A stretch of DNA of 41,224 nt, taken from Hylemonella gracilis (GTDB lineage: Bacteria > Pseudomonadota > Gammaproteobacteria > Burkholderiales > Burkholderiaceae_C). Positions 10,120 to 19,508 of the stretch are shown in pieces. Both the position numbers and the translations under genes were made by a program. The stretch's first letter is position 1. Each line of letters starts with the position of its first letter. The DNA lies in contig CAMAXR010000005.1 of NCBI GenBank assembly GCA_945862195.1, positions 1-41,224 of the forward strand, in the 5' to 3' direction. The notes beneath the pieces are model-generated. The model made no database searches. It was not told the DNA's origin and saw nothing but the letters and a program-made list of their open reading frames with translations.

Positions 10120-11457
10120 TTATTTTTTGTCTGCATAAGGGTTGTGAGAAGTTTTCATTTCAACGCGCAAGGGCGTGCCTGAAAGCTCAAACTCTTTGCG
10201 AAATCGCCCTTCCAAAAAGCGCTTGTACGAGTCGGTCACATGCTCCAAAGAGTTGCCGTGCACCACAATCACCGGGGGGTTCATGCCGCCTTGGTGTGCG
10301 TAACGCAACTTGGGCCGGAACATGCCGGAGCGCTTGGGCGACTGAAACTGCACGGCTTCGAGCAGCAAACGCGTCAGCACCGGGGTAGGCATCTTGCAGT
10401 AGGCCGATTTGTGGGCTTGGGCAATAGACGTCCAGACGGGGCCAAGGCCTTGGCGCTTGATGGCCGATATGAAATGCAGGTTGGCAAATTTCAAAAAGGC
10501 CAGGCGGGTTTCAATGGAGCGTTGCACCAGTTCGCGTTGGTAGTCGTCCACCGCGTCCCATTTGTTAAGAGCCAACACCACCGCCCTGCCCGACTCCAAA
10601 ATGTAACCCGCAATGTGGGCATCTTGGTCGGTCACGCCTTGCGTGGCATCTAACAACAGCAAGACCACATGGGCCGATTCAATGGCTTGAAGTGTTTTCA
10701 CAACGGAAAACTTCTCAATGGCCTCAAACACCTTGCCTTTGCGGCGCAGACCCGCCGTGTCGATCAACTCAAAGCGCTGACCTTGCCGCTCAAAAGGCAC
10801 GCTGATGGCGTCACGCGTGGTACCCGGCAAGTCAAAAGCCACCAAGCGCTCTTCACCTAGCCAGGTGTTGATCAGGGTGGACTTGCCCACATTGGGCCTG
10901 CCAGCCACCGCCAGCTTGATGACATCGGGCGCCTCTAACTCGGGCTCGTCGTCCACCTCAGGCAAGTGCAAGGGCTGTAAGGCCAACTCCACCATAGAGC
11001 GAATGCCTTGGCCATGGGCGGCTGATACGGGAAGCACCTCGCCCAAGCCCAGCTCATAAAACTCGGTCAGTTGATGCCCCTCTTGCATGCCCTCGGCCTT
11101 ATTGGCCACCAGCAAACAGGGCTTACCTAAACGGCGCAGGTAGTTGGCAATGTCGTGGTCTTGGGCTGACAAACCGTCTCGCGCATCCACCACAAACACC
11201 ACCACATCTGCCTCAGCCACGGCTTGACGGGTTTGCTTGGCCATTTCTTTGTAAATGCCACTGCTGGCGTCGGGCTCAAAACCACCCGTGTCAATGACGA
11301 TGAACTCATGAGAGCCCAAACGGGCATTTCCATAATGGCGGTCGCGGGTAAGGCCTGCAAAATCGGCCACGATGGCATCGCGAGATTTGGTAAGGCGGTT
11401 GAACAAGGTGGACTTGCCCACATTGGGCCGGCCCACTAAAGCCAAAACGGGTTTCAC
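10120..11457 (-). CDS. der: Ribosome biogenesis GTPase Der (EngA)
   Basis: From the GTG at 11455-11457 the protein has 445 residues and starts [16 protein letters not shown], the usual Der N-terminus. The open frame extends 23 residues further, but that part overlaps bamB and is not Der-like. Two G domains are in tandem, with P-loops GRPNVGKS at 9-16 and 186-193, NKAE at 119-122 and NKWD in the second domain. A C-terminal KH-like domain (about 350-445) follows. Der acts in 50S subunit maturation. It is shorter than E. coli Der (490) mainly because the linker between G domains is short. It starts 19 bases after the bamB stop, so the bamB-der pair is intact. Confidence 0.95.
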   Translation of the reverse strand: MKPVLALVGRPNVGKSTLFNRLTKSRDAIVADFAGLTRDRHYGNARLGSHEFIVIDTGGFEPDASSGIYKEMAKQTRQAVAEADVVVFVVDARDGLSAQDHDIANYLRRLGKPCLLVANKAEGMQEGHQLTEFYELGLGEVLPVSAAHGQGIRSMVELALQPLHLPEVDDEPELEAPDVIKLAVAGRPNVGKSTLINTWLGEERLVAFDLPGTTRDAISVPFERQGQRFELIDTAGLRRKGKVFEAIEKFSVVKTLQAIESAHVVLLLLDATQGVTDQDAHIAGYILESGRAVVLALNKWDAVDDYQRELVQRSIETRLAFLKFANLHFISAIKRQGLGPVWTSIAQAHKSAYCKMPTPVLTRLLLEAVQFQSPKRSGMFRPKLRYAHQGGMNPPVIVVHGNSLEHVTDSYKRFLEGRFRKEFELSGTPLRVEMKTSHNPYADKK

Positions 11458-11476
11458 AGAAAAGGCGCTTAGAACA

Positions 11477-12604
11477 TCAGTTGGGCAATGCCCAACCAAA
11501 CACTTTGCCCGAAGCAGCCACAGCAATCAGCGTGTTGCCCACTTGAATCGGAGCAGACACCAAGCCAGAAGGGTCGGTGAATGCCCTACCTAGCAACTTA
11601 CCTTCAGAGGCGGTAAACATATGCAGATTACCGGAGGCATCGCCCACCAGAACCAAGCCGTTAGCATGCACCGGCGCCACCGATTGGCGACCACGCAACC
11701 ACGAGACGGACCAGAGTTTTTCTCCGTCGAGGCGGCTCCAAGCTTGCAAAGCACCATCGCCATCCACACTGAACAACCGCTCGTCATTGCCCGTAATGCC
11801 TAAAGATCCAGACGAGTATTTGGTCCACACCAAGTTGCCGCGATTGGCGTTGACGCAACCAATGGCGGCCTGAAAGGCACGAGCGCAGACCACATCGTCC
11901 ACGCGAGCCGCAGGCGACACCAGATCTACCAAGCGTTCCACATCATTGGTGCCGCGCGGGGAGGCAATCGAAGTTTCCCAACGCATGCTGCCGGTGAGCG
12001 GGTTTAAACCTGCCAGCTTGCCAGAAATACCCACCACCAATGTGTCCCCCACCGCGGCCAAAAGTCCGGGTTGGCGCAAGACCAAAGCTTCGCCACTGCG
12101 GGGCTGTTGCCACAAACGGCGGCCAGTAAGTCCATCAAAGGCCCAGACCGTGCGGTCTCCGCCCAACACGAACACACGCTGACCCGCCACCAAAGGGGGG
12201 GTAAGTGTGTGCGAGGTGATGCGCTGACGCCAAAGCTCTTTGCCTTGCCGTAACGCCACCAACTCGTTGCCCGAAGTCATAACCGCCAGAGTTTGACCAT
12301 CAAAGCCAGGGCCGGCTGATAGACCCGAGGCGAGCTTGGCCTTCCAGACCTCTTTACCCGTTGGGGCATCCAGCACCACCACAGAACCATCAGATGCGGC
12401 AAGAGCCAACTGGGTACCAGCCACCCTGGGCTGCATAGCAAACTTAACGGTTGGCAGCGTGGTGCTCCAAACCGAGCGCAAAGTGACAGTGCCGGGATTG
12501 GCAGGCATTTCCACCATTTTGGGTTTGGGTGAGCCAGAACAAGCCACCAACATCAAAGCCACAAAGGCGGCTCCCCACAAAGCCCCAATGCGCATGACTT
12601 GCAT
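11477..12604 (-). CDS. bamB: Outer membrane assembly lipoprotein BamB
   Basis: The ATG at 12602-12604 is chosen because GAGG lies 6 bases upstream, giving 375 residues. A GTG at 12614-12616, which overlaps the yfgM stop, would add four residues. A lipoprotein signal peptide ends in LVAC (residues 19-22, acylated Cys22). The rest is repeated beta-propeller blades of the PQQ/WD type, for example [17 protein letters not shown] and [15 protein letters not shown]. BamB is a periplasmic outer-membrane-anchored scaffold that helps BamA insert beta-barrel proteins. Its partner BamD is encoded at 22753-23571. Confidence 0.95.
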   Translation of the reverse strand: MQVMRIGALWGAAFVALMLVACSGSPKPKMVEMPANPGTVTLRSVWSTTLPTVKFAMQPRVAGTQLALAASDGSVVVLDAPTGKEVWKAKLASGLSAGPGFDGQTLAVMTSGNELVALRQGKELWRQRITSHTLTPPLVAGQRVFVLGGDRTVWAFDGLTGRRLWQQPRSGEALVLRQPGLLAAVGDTLVVGISGKLAGLNPLTGSMRWETSIASPRGTNDVERLVDLVSPAARVDDVVCARAFQAAIGCVNANRGNLVWTKYSSGSLGITGNDERLFSVDGDGALQAWSRLDGEKLWSVSWLRGRQSVAPVHANGLVLVGDASGNLHMFTASEGKLLGRAFTDPSGLVSAPIQVGNTLIAVAASGKVFGWALPN

Positions 12605-12612
12605 CACTCGCC

Positions 12613-13296
12613 TCACTTAGCAGCTCCAGGGCTGGCAGCACCTAAAGCGGCCAACTTCACATCCACCAAGCGCCTGTACTCGGAGGTGGTGCCACCAGAG
12701 GCGTCCTCACCCAAAGCCGCAGAAAGCCCTGAGTAAGCGGCTTGGTAGGCTTCAACCGCCTGCGCGGTTTGACCTTGAGCAGAAAAGACATCCCCCTTAC
12801 GGTCAGAGGCCAAGGCTTCAAAACTTTTAGGATAGGGGGCCGACAAAACACGCAGGGCTTCGTCGTAGGACTTGATGTCCAACAGCAAACCCGCCCAACG
12901 CAATCGGGCGACCGATCGGTAACTTTCGTCAGAGGATTGTTCGGTCACCCACTTCAAGGCAGCAACAGCGGGATCGGGTTGGTTTTGACTTACAAAAATC
13001 TGAGCTGACAACAGCGCCGCTTGTTGCGCATAAAGGGTCGATGCGAACTTGCTTTGGATGTCGGTTAGGGCGCGTTGAAGTTTGCTGGTGTCGCCTTCGC
13101 GGGCAAAGCGCTCCACTTCATCAAACAAGGCAGCAGCCTGGGTGGCTTGATGCCGCTGCCAATACTGGTAAGCATTCCAACCGGCCAATGCCAGGAGGAT
13201 CACCAGTACAGCAGATGAAATGATCTGCCCGTAGCGTTGCCAAAAATGTTTGAGCCGGTCGATCTGCTCTTGTTCTTCTAAATCGAGATGTGCCAT
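12613..13296 (-). CDS. yfgM: YfgM-like ancillary SecYEG translocon subunit
   Basis: The 227-residue protein has a short charged cytoplasmic head, one membrane anchor at about residues 24-44, and a periplasmic all-helical, TPR-like domain matching the YfgM family. YfgM associates with SecYEG and the chaperone PpiD and helps hand over exported proteins. The order hisS-yfgM-bamB-der is the same as in E. coli. It starts 7 bases after the hisS stop, and its own stop is 8 bases from the chosen bamB start. Confidence 0.88.
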   Translation of the reverse strand: MAHLDLEEQEQIDRLKHFWQRYGQIISSAVLVILLALAGWNAYQYWQRHQATQAAALFDEVERFAREGDTSKLQRALTDIQSKFASTLYAQQAALLSAQIFVSQNQPDPAVAALKWVTEQSSDESYRSVARLRWAGLLLDIKSYDEALRVLSAPYPKSFEALASDRKGDVFSAQGQTAQAVEAYQAAYSGLSAALGEDASGGTTSEYRRLVDVKLAALGAASPGAAK

Positions 13297-13303
13297 GGCG
13301 TAT

Positions 13304-14626
13304 TCAAGTTGTGGGCTGAGATTGTAGGTGCTGGGCCAAATCTGGGGCGTCTAGGTCTTTCAGCACCTGGGTGCCCGCCCCATCACGCAAGCTCTTGACC
13401 GTCACTTGACGGTGCTTGAGCTCGTCAGGTCCAAAAATCAAGGCAAAGCGAGCGCCGCTGGCATCTGCCCGCTTGAATTGAGATTTCATGCTGCCCATGC
13501 CCTCGGCCGAGCCCGCATGCATTTGTACCCTAACGCCTTGTGCGCGCAAGGCTTGCAGGCAAGGCAGCACCTGCACCAAGGCATCCGCCTCAGGAACAAT
13601 GGCGTAGGCGTCGAGCTCGGCAAGCATGGCTGAGGTGTCTTGCAGTTTGAGAAGCTCCAACACCCGCTCGACGCCCATGGCCCACCCAACTGCTGGAGCG
13701 GGTTTGCCGCCAATTTGCTCGACCAAATAGTCGTAGCGCCCGCCGCCACAAATGGTGCCTTGTGCGCCCAAATGCTCGGTGACAAACTCAAACACCGTGA
13801 GGTTGTAGTAATCCATGCCCCGGACCAAGCGAGGGTTCAGGGTGTAGGCCACGCCAGCAGCGTCCAGCAAAGCCCTGACGCGGTCAAAGTGGGCCTGGGA
13901 TTGCGGGCCTAAAAAATCCGTCAATTTGGGCGCGGCATTGACCAGTTGCTGCATTTGGGGATTTTTGGTGTCCAAAATGCGCAGTGGGTTGGCATGCAAA
14001 CGGCGTTTGGAGTCTTCATCGAGCTGATCGCTGTGCTGCTCAAAATACCGAATCAACGCAGCTCGGTGCTCCAAGCGCTCGGGGGGCTGCCCCAAACTGT
14101 TGATCTGAAGCTGGATGTCTTGCAAACCCAGTTGCGTCCAAAGCGCATGGGCCATCACAATCAGCTCGGCATCGACTTCAGGACCCCCAAAACCAAGGGC
14201 TTCGGCCCCTATTTGGTGAAATTGGCGGTAGCGCCCTCGCTGAGGGCGCTCATGGCGAAACATGGGGCCCATGTAGTACAAACGTTTACCGCCGTCATAG
14301 AGCATGGAATGCTCTACCACCGCGCGCACCACCCCCGCCGTATTTTCTGGGCGCAGGGTCAGCTGCTCACCATTAAGGCGGTCTTCAAAAGAGTACATCT
14401 CTTTTTCAACAATGTCAGTCACTTCTCCAAGGCCACGCACAAACAGGGCCGTGGGCTCTAGGATGGGTGTGCGTATGTTGGAGTAGGCGTAGCGTCCCAT
14501 CAGGGTGCGGACTTGTTGTTCCAGCCACTCCCACCGGGTAGAGTCCGGCGGGAGGATGTCATTCATGCCTTTGACGGCTAAGAGTTTTTGGGTGGGGCGC
14601 TTAGAAGAAGGAGTTTCTGAATTCAT
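13304..14626 (-). CDS. hisS: Histidyl-tRNA synthetase HisS
   Basis: The 440-residue protein is a complete class II synthetase. [11 protein letters not shown] at 91-101 belongs to the ATP site, and motif 2 ([16 protein letters not shown]) is at 123-138. The histidine-specific loop [14 protein letters not shown] and motif 3 [13 protein letters not shown] follow, then an anticodon-binding domain of about 90 residues. It charges tRNA-His. The start overlaps the ispG stop (ATGA). The presence of the anticodon domain separates it from the HisZ paralogue in the same window. Confidence 0.96.
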   Translation of the reverse strand: MNSETPSSKRPTQKLLAVKGMNDILPPDSTRWEWLEQQVRTLMGRYAYSNIRTPILEPTALFVRGLGEVTDIVEKEMYSFEDRLNGEQLTLRPENTAGVVRAVVEHSMLYDGGKRLYYMGPMFRHERPQRGRYRQFHQIGAEALGFGGPEVDAELIVMAHALWTQLGLQDIQLQINSLGQPPERLEHRAALIRYFEQHSDQLDEDSKRRLHANPLRILDTKNPQMQQLVNAAPKLTDFLGPQSQAHFDRVRALLDAAGVAYTLNPRLVRGMDYYNLTVFEFVTEHLGAQGTICGGGRYDYLVEQIGGKPAPAVGWAMGVERVLELLKLQDTSAMLAELDAYAIVPEADALVQVLPCLQALRAQGVRVQMHAGSAEGMGSMKSQFKRADASGARFALIFGPDELKHRQVTVKSLRDGAGTQVLKDLDAPDLAQHLQSQPTT

Positions 14627-15921
14627 GCAGTTGGAGTCGCCGCGGGCGTACCGGCGCCAAACCGGTTTTCTATGTAGTTTTCGACAATTTGATGGAATTC
14701 GGTGGCAATACCGTCACCGCGAAGGGTCAAGCGCTTTTCGCCATCAATAAACACGGGAGCCGCAGGGGCTTCGCCGGTGCCGGGCAGGCTGATGCCAATG
14801 TCGGCATGTTTGCTCTCACCGGGGCCGTTGACGATGCAACCCATCACCGCCACTTTAAGGGACTCCACACCAGGGTAACGGGCACGCCACACGGGCATTT
14901 GCGCCCGCAGGTAATCGTCAATTTGCTTGGCGAGCTCTTGGAAAGTGGTGCTGGTGGTGCGGCCGCAGCCTGGGCAAGCCGTCACACTGGGCACAAAGTG
15001 GCGCAAACCTAAGGACTGCAAAATTTCAGCTGCCACCACCACCTCTTGCGTGCGGGCTTCGCCGGGTTGCGGCGTGAGCGACACGCGAATGGTGTCACCA
15101 ATGCCCTCTTGCAACAAAATCGACAAGGCAGCGGCAGAGGCCACAGTGCCTTTGGTGCCCATGCCCGCCTCTGTGAGACCTAAGTGCAGGGGGTAAGTGC
15201 AGCGGCGGGCCAGCTCGCGGTAAACCGAAATCAAGTCCTGTACGCCACTGACCTTGCACGACAACACAATTTGCTGGCTGGCCATACCCATAGATTCCGC
15301 CATGCGGGCTGAATCGAGCGCAGACGTGATCAGTGCCTCATACATCACGGCCTTGGCGTCCCAAGGTTCGGGGCGGCGGCTGTTTTCATCCATCAGGCTG
15401 GCCAACAACTCTTGGTCTAGGCTGCCCCAGTTCACCCCAATGCGCACGGGCTTGTTCCACTTCAGGGCCGCTTCAATCATTTGGCCAAACTGGCGGTCGT
15501 GCTTGTCGCCCTTGCCTACATTGCCCGGGTTGATGCGGTACTTGCTTAAGGCCTGGGCGCAATCGGGGTATTGGGTCAATAAGGTATGGCCGTTGTAATG
15601 AAAGTCACCAATCAAGGGCACATCGATACCCATGCGGTCGAGCTGTTCGCGTATATGGGGCACGGCTTGGGCGGCCTCAGGGGTATTGACGGTAATGCGC
15701 ACCATTTCAGAGCCCGCAATCGCCAACTCTTTCACCTGAATAGCGGTGCCAATCACGTCCACGGTGTCGGTATTGGTCATAGACTGAATGCGAACGGGCG
15801 CTTGCCCTCCCACGGTGACCACGCGCTGACCCCACACCACTTGGGCAGACTCCGATTGGCGCTTTGCAGGGCTAGACTGGGCAATAGCGCCAGCAAATTC
15901 TTGGGATTTGGAATCTGCCAT
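14623..15921 (-). CDS. ispG: 4-hydroxy-3-methylbut-2-en-1-yl diphosphate synthase IspG (GcpE)
   Basis: The ATG at 15919-15921 shares a base with the rodZ stop (TGATG), giving 432 residues. A GTG just before it is an alternative. The TIM-barrel half opens with [11 protein letters not shown], and the C-terminal half holds the three 4Fe-4S ligands C316 and C319 (ACPGC) and C362 ([10 protein letters not shown]). It converts methylerythritol cyclodiphosphate to HMBPP in the MEP isoprenoid pathway. The protein contains the insertion between the two domains seen in the longer proteobacterial form. Confidence 0.96.
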   Translation of the reverse strand: MADSKSQEFAGAIAQSSPAKRQSESAQVVWGQRVVTVGGQAPVRIQSMTNTDTVDVIGTAIQVKELAIAGSEMVRITVNTPEAAQAVPHIREQLDRMGIDVPLIGDFHYNGHTLLTQYPDCAQALSKYRINPGNVGKGDKHDRQFGQMIEAALKWNKPVRIGVNWGSLDQELLASLMDENSRRPEPWDAKAVMYEALITSALDSARMAESMGMASQQIVLSCKVSGVQDLISVYRELARRCTYPLHLGLTEAGMGTKGTVASAAALSILLQEGIGDTIRVSLTPQPGEARTQEVVVAAEILQSLGLRHFVPSVTACPGCGRTTSTTFQELAKQIDDYLRAQMPVWRARYPGVESLKVAVMGCIVNGPGESKHADIGISLPGTGEAPAAPVFIDGEKRLTLRGDGIATEFHQIVENYIENRFGAGTPAATPTA

Positions 15922-17006
15922 CACTTCACCTGAAACCGCGCCACGTTTTCACGGGTGACAGCTTCCATGACAAATGGTTTGCCTCGCACCGACACCTCGG
16001 TCACATCCGAACGCCCCACCACAACGGACAAAGGACCAGCTCCGCCCGAAGAACTGGGAATAGACAAGCCCACCACCTCATTTTTTTCAAGGTTGCGGCG
16101 CAAAATCACTCCGCCTTTGCTGTCAATGACCTCTACCCAACTGGTGTCTTTGGCTCTGAATACCAATTGTTCTCCGGTTAACACAGGGGGGGGGGCTGCT
16201 GCAGGTGTCGCTGGAACCGCTGGGGTCGCAGGAGTCGCTGTGGTCGACAAAGGCGCAAGAGATGGCGAAGAAGGATTCGAGCTTAAAGGCTTGATTTCTG
16301 ACGAAGCAGGAGCAGGCGAGTCACTTGAAGGCAAGAAGATTTCAGTGGTTTCTAGCTTGACCCCGCTCTTTGCAGGCTCCACAGGAAATTGAGCTGTGTC
16401 GCTTGAAGACGTGAAATAGCTTTGCACATCTATTTCGGGAAACACATAAACACCCAGTGCTACCAGAAAAATCAGACCCGTGATAAGGGCAATAGGTTTG
16501 GACAGGTGCTCCTTCAAAGGCGTTGCACCAGGAACCGAAGACGTTTTATAGGGCTGGTTCAGTCCCAACTCTTCAGACCGATTGGCAATATGTTTGCGGC
16601 CTTCAGGCAATTTGGCCAATATGGGCGCAGCGTCCACCTTAAGGGCACGACACACGCTTGAAGCCATGGCCCGAACAAACACGGGGTCGGGCAGTTGATC
16701 CCAGCGCTCAGCCTCTAAAGCTTCAAGTCGTTTGAGAGGCAATTTCAGAGTCATGGCCAGTACGGCAATATGTAGGCCAGCAGCCTCGCGCGCTTGACGC
16801 AACATTTGTCCTGCGGAGAGTTCAGGAGCAACCATCTGAACAGGTTCTTGTGGTACGGGCTCAAGAACCTGTTTCACGGATGTCTCCGGCGTGATCAGCC
16901 CAACCGGATTGTCGGAGGGCTCTGCGGGCAAAGTGCCCAGCGGCACAGTCTCAGTCAGGGTTCCGGTTGCCATTCGGTCTTCCTCAGAAATTTGTAAATC
17001 ACTCAT
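15921..17006 (-). CDS. rodZ: Cytoskeletal/cell-shape protein RodZ
   Basis: The 361-residue protein has a Cro-like helix-turn-helix domain at about 65-130 ([15 protein letters not shown] through [12 protein letters not shown]), one membrane segment at about 171-190, a low-complexity Ser/Pro/Thr/Ala linker (about 225-275) and a C-terminal periplasmic DUF4115-type domain (about 278-361). RodZ links MreB to the elongasome and sets rod shape. Sixty residues precede the HTH domain, more than in E. coli RodZ. A C10 run in the linker codes for three prolines (272-274) and is a possible slippage site. The gene overlaps pilF by 8 bases and ispG by one. Confidence 0.9.
   Translation of the reverse strand: MSDLQISEEDRMATGTLTETVPLGTLPAEPSDNPVGLITPETSVKQVLEPVPQEPVQMVAPELSAGQMLRQAREAAGLHIAVLAMTLKLPLKRLEALEAERWDQLPDPVFVRAMASSVCRALKVDAAPILAKLPEGRKHIANRSEELGLNQPYKTSSVPGATPLKEHLSKPIALITGLIFLVALGVYVFPEIDVQSYFTSSSDTAQFPVEPAKSGVKLETTEIFLPSSDSPAPASSEIKPLSSNPSSPSLAPLSTTATPATPAVPATPAAAPPPVLTGEQLVFRAKDTSWVEVIDSKGGVILRRNLEKNEVVGLSIPSSSGGAGPLSVVVGRSDVTEVSVRGKPFVMEAVTRENVARFQVK
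16186..16195 (-). repeat. C10 homopolymer inside rodZ
   Basis: Ten consecutive G on the plus strand (C on the coding strand) encode part of the Ala-Pro-Pro-Pro stretch at residues 271-274 of RodZ. The reading frame is intact in this sequence. It is the longest G/C homopolymer I noticed in the window. Confidence 0.9.
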
Positions 17007-17817
17007 CGTAAGCGCCTCTTAACCAAGCCGACAATTCCACAGATTGGGGAAAACGCTTACGCAACTGCTCACCAAGCAAATTTGCAGCCTCCAGTTGCTC
17101 TAAACGTCGCTCTACTTTAATGCCAAGCCACAAGGACTCTGCATTGGCCAAAGAGGAGCTGTTGAGCCGCTTGAGGTAAGTCTGAGCCGACCTCCATTGC
17201 TCGCGCTGAAACATCAAGAGCCCCAAGTTGTATGCGGTAGCGGGATTGGAAGCATCAAGGTCATAAGAACGCATCAAACTGGCTTCGGCCTCGGCTTTGT
17301 TGCCTGCGCGCATGTGGCACAGACCCTGAGTCAGGTGGGTTTTAGACCGACCAGCGTAGCCGGGTTGGTTAAGGGCCTGGAAAAACCATTGGTTGGCCTC
17401 TGGAAAACGGTTCAGTTGGCAAAGCAACCAACCCAAATTGTGGGCGGTATTGGGGTCTTTGGGGTTGAGGCTCAAGGCACGCTTGAAACTGTCTTCAGCC
17501 AGCCGCGATTCATTGAGGCGCATGTAAATGAGCCCCCTCAAATTAAAAGCGTCCGCAAAACCCGAATCAATTTGCAAAGCCAACCGGACTTCTTCCAAAG
17601 CCACAGACGTTTGCCCTTGCTCAAAATAACCTGTGGCGAGCTGCAGGCGCAGACGCGCCCTTTTGCGAGCGTCTGATTCTTCGGCTTGAGAACCCAAATC
17701 GTCCGCCCCGCTCCACCCAGAAGAGTTGGATGCGCAACCGGATAGGCCCACCCAAATCAGGCCCATAGACAAGAGCACTAAAAGCCTAAGCCAAAAATCA
17801 GTGCGATTCATCAACAT
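16999..17817 (-). CDS. pilF: Type IV pilus biogenesis/stability lipoprotein PilF (PilW)
   Basis: The 272-residue protein has a lipoprotein signal peptide ending LSGC (Cys28), followed by several TPR repeats. The pairs [15 protein letters not shown] and [14 protein letters not shown] show the TPR signature, between about residues 55 and 210. PilF/PilW is the outer-membrane pilotin that brings the PilQ secretin into place. It sits between rlmN and rodZ, the usual order in this lineage. Its start lies 20 bases inside the rlmN end, and an ATG two codons later is an alternative. No good Shine-Dalgarno is visible, which fits translational coupling. Confidence 0.88.
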   Translation of the reverse strand: MLMNRTDFWLRLLVLLSMGLIWVGLSGCASNSSGWSGADDLGSQAEESDARKRARLRLQLATGYFEQGQTSVALEEVRLALQIDSGFADAFNLRGLIYMRLNESRLAEDSFKRALSLNPKDPNTAHNLGWLLCQLNRFPEANQWFFQALNQPGYAGRSKTHLTQGLCHMRAGNKAEAEASLMRSYDLDASNPATAYNLGLLMFQREQWRSAQTYLKRLNSSSLANAESLWLGIKVERRLEQLEAANLLGEQLRKRFPQSVELSAWLRGAYDE

Positions 17818-18964
17818 AAACAGGTTTAGGCGCCCAGTGAACTTGGCTCTCTATGCGTTGCTCTCTACGTTGTTGAACGCCGGTGCGGTCTTGCACCTCG
17901 CCAGCCAACTGGCCACAAGCGGCGTCAATGTCGTCTCCACGGGTTTTGCGAATGGTGGTGACAACACCTGCATCCAACAATTGCTGCGAGAAAAGTTGAA
18001 CTTGCGCTTTTGGGGAGCGCAGCAACCCGGATTCGGGAAAGGGGTTAAAAGGAATCAGATTGAGCTTGCACCATCGGGTCCCCAAGTGCTGACCTTGGTG
18101 CCTAATCAACTCAATGAGCTGCCCAGCGTGCTCAGGCTGGTCGTTGACACCATCGAGCATGCAATATTCAAAGGTCACAAAGTCTCTGGGGGCTGGCTCC
18201 AGATAGCGCAAGCAGGCTTGCATCAGCTCAGCAATAGGGTATTTGCGGTTGAGAGGCACCAAGGTGTCTCTGAGCGCGTCGTTGGGCGCGTGCAAAGAAA
18301 CCGCCAACGCCACCGGACAGTCTTGCGCCAAACGGTCGATCATGGGCACCACGCCGGAAGTGGAGACTGTCACGCGACGGCGAGACAAACCATAAGCATG
18401 GTCACTGAGCATGACGCGCAGAGCGGGCAAAAGGACATCGTAATTTTGCAAAGGCTCGCCCATACCCATCATCACCACATTGGTGATAACACGCTCGGGT
18501 GAGGCGCCTGAGGTTTGGTGCTCTCGACGCAAAAAGTGTTCGGCAAACCAAAGTTGGAACACCATTTCACCCGTGGTGAGGTTGCGGCTGAAACCTTGGT
18601 GGCCCGTGGAGCAAAAGCGGCACCCTACAGCACAGCCCGCTTGCGAGGACACACATAAAGTGCCTCGATCGTCTTCAGGAATAAACACGGTTTCCACCGC
18701 GTTGCCAGCACCGACATCAAACAGCCATTTGATCGTGCCGTCAGTGGATCGGTGTTCACTGACGACTGGCAAGGCAACCAACTCGCAGTGCTGCTCCAGC
18801 TGGAGCCTGAGCGTTTTGGCCAAATCGCTCATTTCTGCAAAGTTGATGGCGCCCTTTTGGTGGATCCAGCGAAACAGCTGGGTGGCTCGAAAAGGCTTTT
18901 CGCCCCATTGCTCACACAAACGGGTCAGCCCTTGCAAGTCAAAGTCAAGCAGATTGACTTTCAT
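17798..18964 (-). CDS. rlmN: Dual-specificity 23S rRNA/tRNA adenine-C2 methyltransferase RlmN
   Basis: The 388-residue radical-SAM enzyme has the 4Fe-4S motif CxxxCxxC at C111, C115 and C118. C350 in DIDAACGQL is the mC355-equivalent cysteine that forms the covalent intermediate. MMGMGEP at about 165-171 is the SAM-binding GEP motif. It makes m2A2503 in 23S rRNA and m2A37 in some tRNAs. The C-terminus is about 30 residues longer than the catalytic core and charged. The gene is 40 bases downstream of ndk, and a perfect 6-bp hairpin occupies that gap. Confidence 0.95.
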   Translation of the reverse strand: MKVNLLDFDLQGLTRLCEQWGEKPFRATQLFRWIHQKGAINFAEMSDLAKTLRLQLEQHCELVALPVVSEHRSTDGTIKWLFDVGAGNAVETVFIPEDDRGTLCVSSQAGCAVGCRFCSTGHQGFSRNLTTGEMVFQLWFAEHFLRREHQTSGASPERVITNVVMMGMGEPLQNYDVLLPALRVMLSDHAYGLSRRRVTVSTSGVVPMIDRLAQDCPVALAVSLHAPNDALRDTLVPLNRKYPIAELMQACLRYLEPAPRDFVTFEYCMLDGVNDQPEHAGQLIELIRHQGQHLGTRWCKLNLIPFNPFPESGLLRSPKAQVQLFSQQLLDAGVVTTIRKTRGDDIDAACGQLAGEVQDRTGVQQRREQRIESQVHWAPKPVYVDESH

Positions 18965-18981
18965 ATTCAGGGCTGACTCCT

Positions 18982-18997
18982 TGCCGGTGTTCCGGCA
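18982..18997 (-). other. Hairpin in the ndk-rlmN gap
   Basis: TGCCGG and CCGGCA form a perfect 6-bp stem with a 4-base loop. It is not followed by a T run on either strand, so it is not a standard terminator. On the coding strand it lies directly upstream of an AGGAG that precedes the rlmN ATG by 12 bases. It may stabilise the end of ndk mRNA or affect rlmN translation. Confidence 0.4.
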
Positions 18998-19004
18998 CTA
19001 TAAA

Positions 19005-19430
19005 TTAGCGTGAATAAATATTGAGGCCGGGGAAGAAAAACGCCACTTCAGCCGCTGCGGTTTCTGGGGCGTCTGAACCATGAACGGCATTGGCGTCAAT
19101 GCTGTCGGCAAAGTCTGCACGAATGGTGCCCGCCGCTGCTTTTTTAGGGTCGGTAGCACCCATCAATTCGCGGTTTTTGGCAATAGCGCCCTCTCCTTCA
19201 AGGGCCTGAATCATCACAGGGCCCGAAATCATGAAGTCCACCAAGTCTTTGAAGAAAGGACGCTCTTTGTGAACACCGTAAAAGGCTTCGGCCTCTACAC
19301 GGGAAAGGTGGGCCATACGCGCGGCGACCACTTTCAAACCGGCGGCTTCAAAACGGGCATAAATTTGGCCAATGACATTCTTGGCAACTGCGTCAGGTTT
19401 GATGATGGAAAGGGTGCGTTCAATGGTCAT
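19005..19430 (-). CDS. ndk: Nucleoside diphosphate kinase Ndk
   Basis: The 141-residue protein is full length and has the family's active-site stretch NAVHGSD with the phosphohistidine H117. The N-terminal [12 protein letters not shown] and GLKVVAARM are also typical. The enzyme moves the gamma phosphate from ATP to other nucleoside diphosphates. It is flanked by rluB downstream of the scpB pair and by rlmN. A 78-base upstream gap suggests its own promoter. Confidence 0.97.
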   Translation of the reverse strand: MTIERTLSIIKPDAVAKNVIGQIYARFEAAGLKVVAARMAHLSRVEAEAFYGVHKERPFFKDLVDFMISGPVMIQALEGEGAIAKNRELMGATDPKKAAAGTIRADFADSIDANAVHGSDAPETAAAEVAFFFPGLNIYSR

Positions 19431-19465
19431 AAGGTGATCCTGAAAGTGAAGAAGGAGGCAATGAA

Positions 19466-19490
19466 TGCGGTTTAAATTGCTGCAACCGCA
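19466..19490. other. Inverted repeat upstream of ndk
   Basis: TGCGGTT and AACCGCA form a 7-bp perfect stem with an 11-base loop, between rluB and ndk. There is no T run. It lies 36 bases upstream of the ndk ATG, so it may be an operator or part of the leader. No function is assigned. Confidence 0.35.
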
Positions 19491-19508
19491 AAACTGCTGA
19501 ATTTTAGC

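Noticed and set aside
12195-12201. C7 run in bamB
   Set aside because: Seven bases is a common length in GC-rich genes and much less slippage-prone than the C10 in rodZ.
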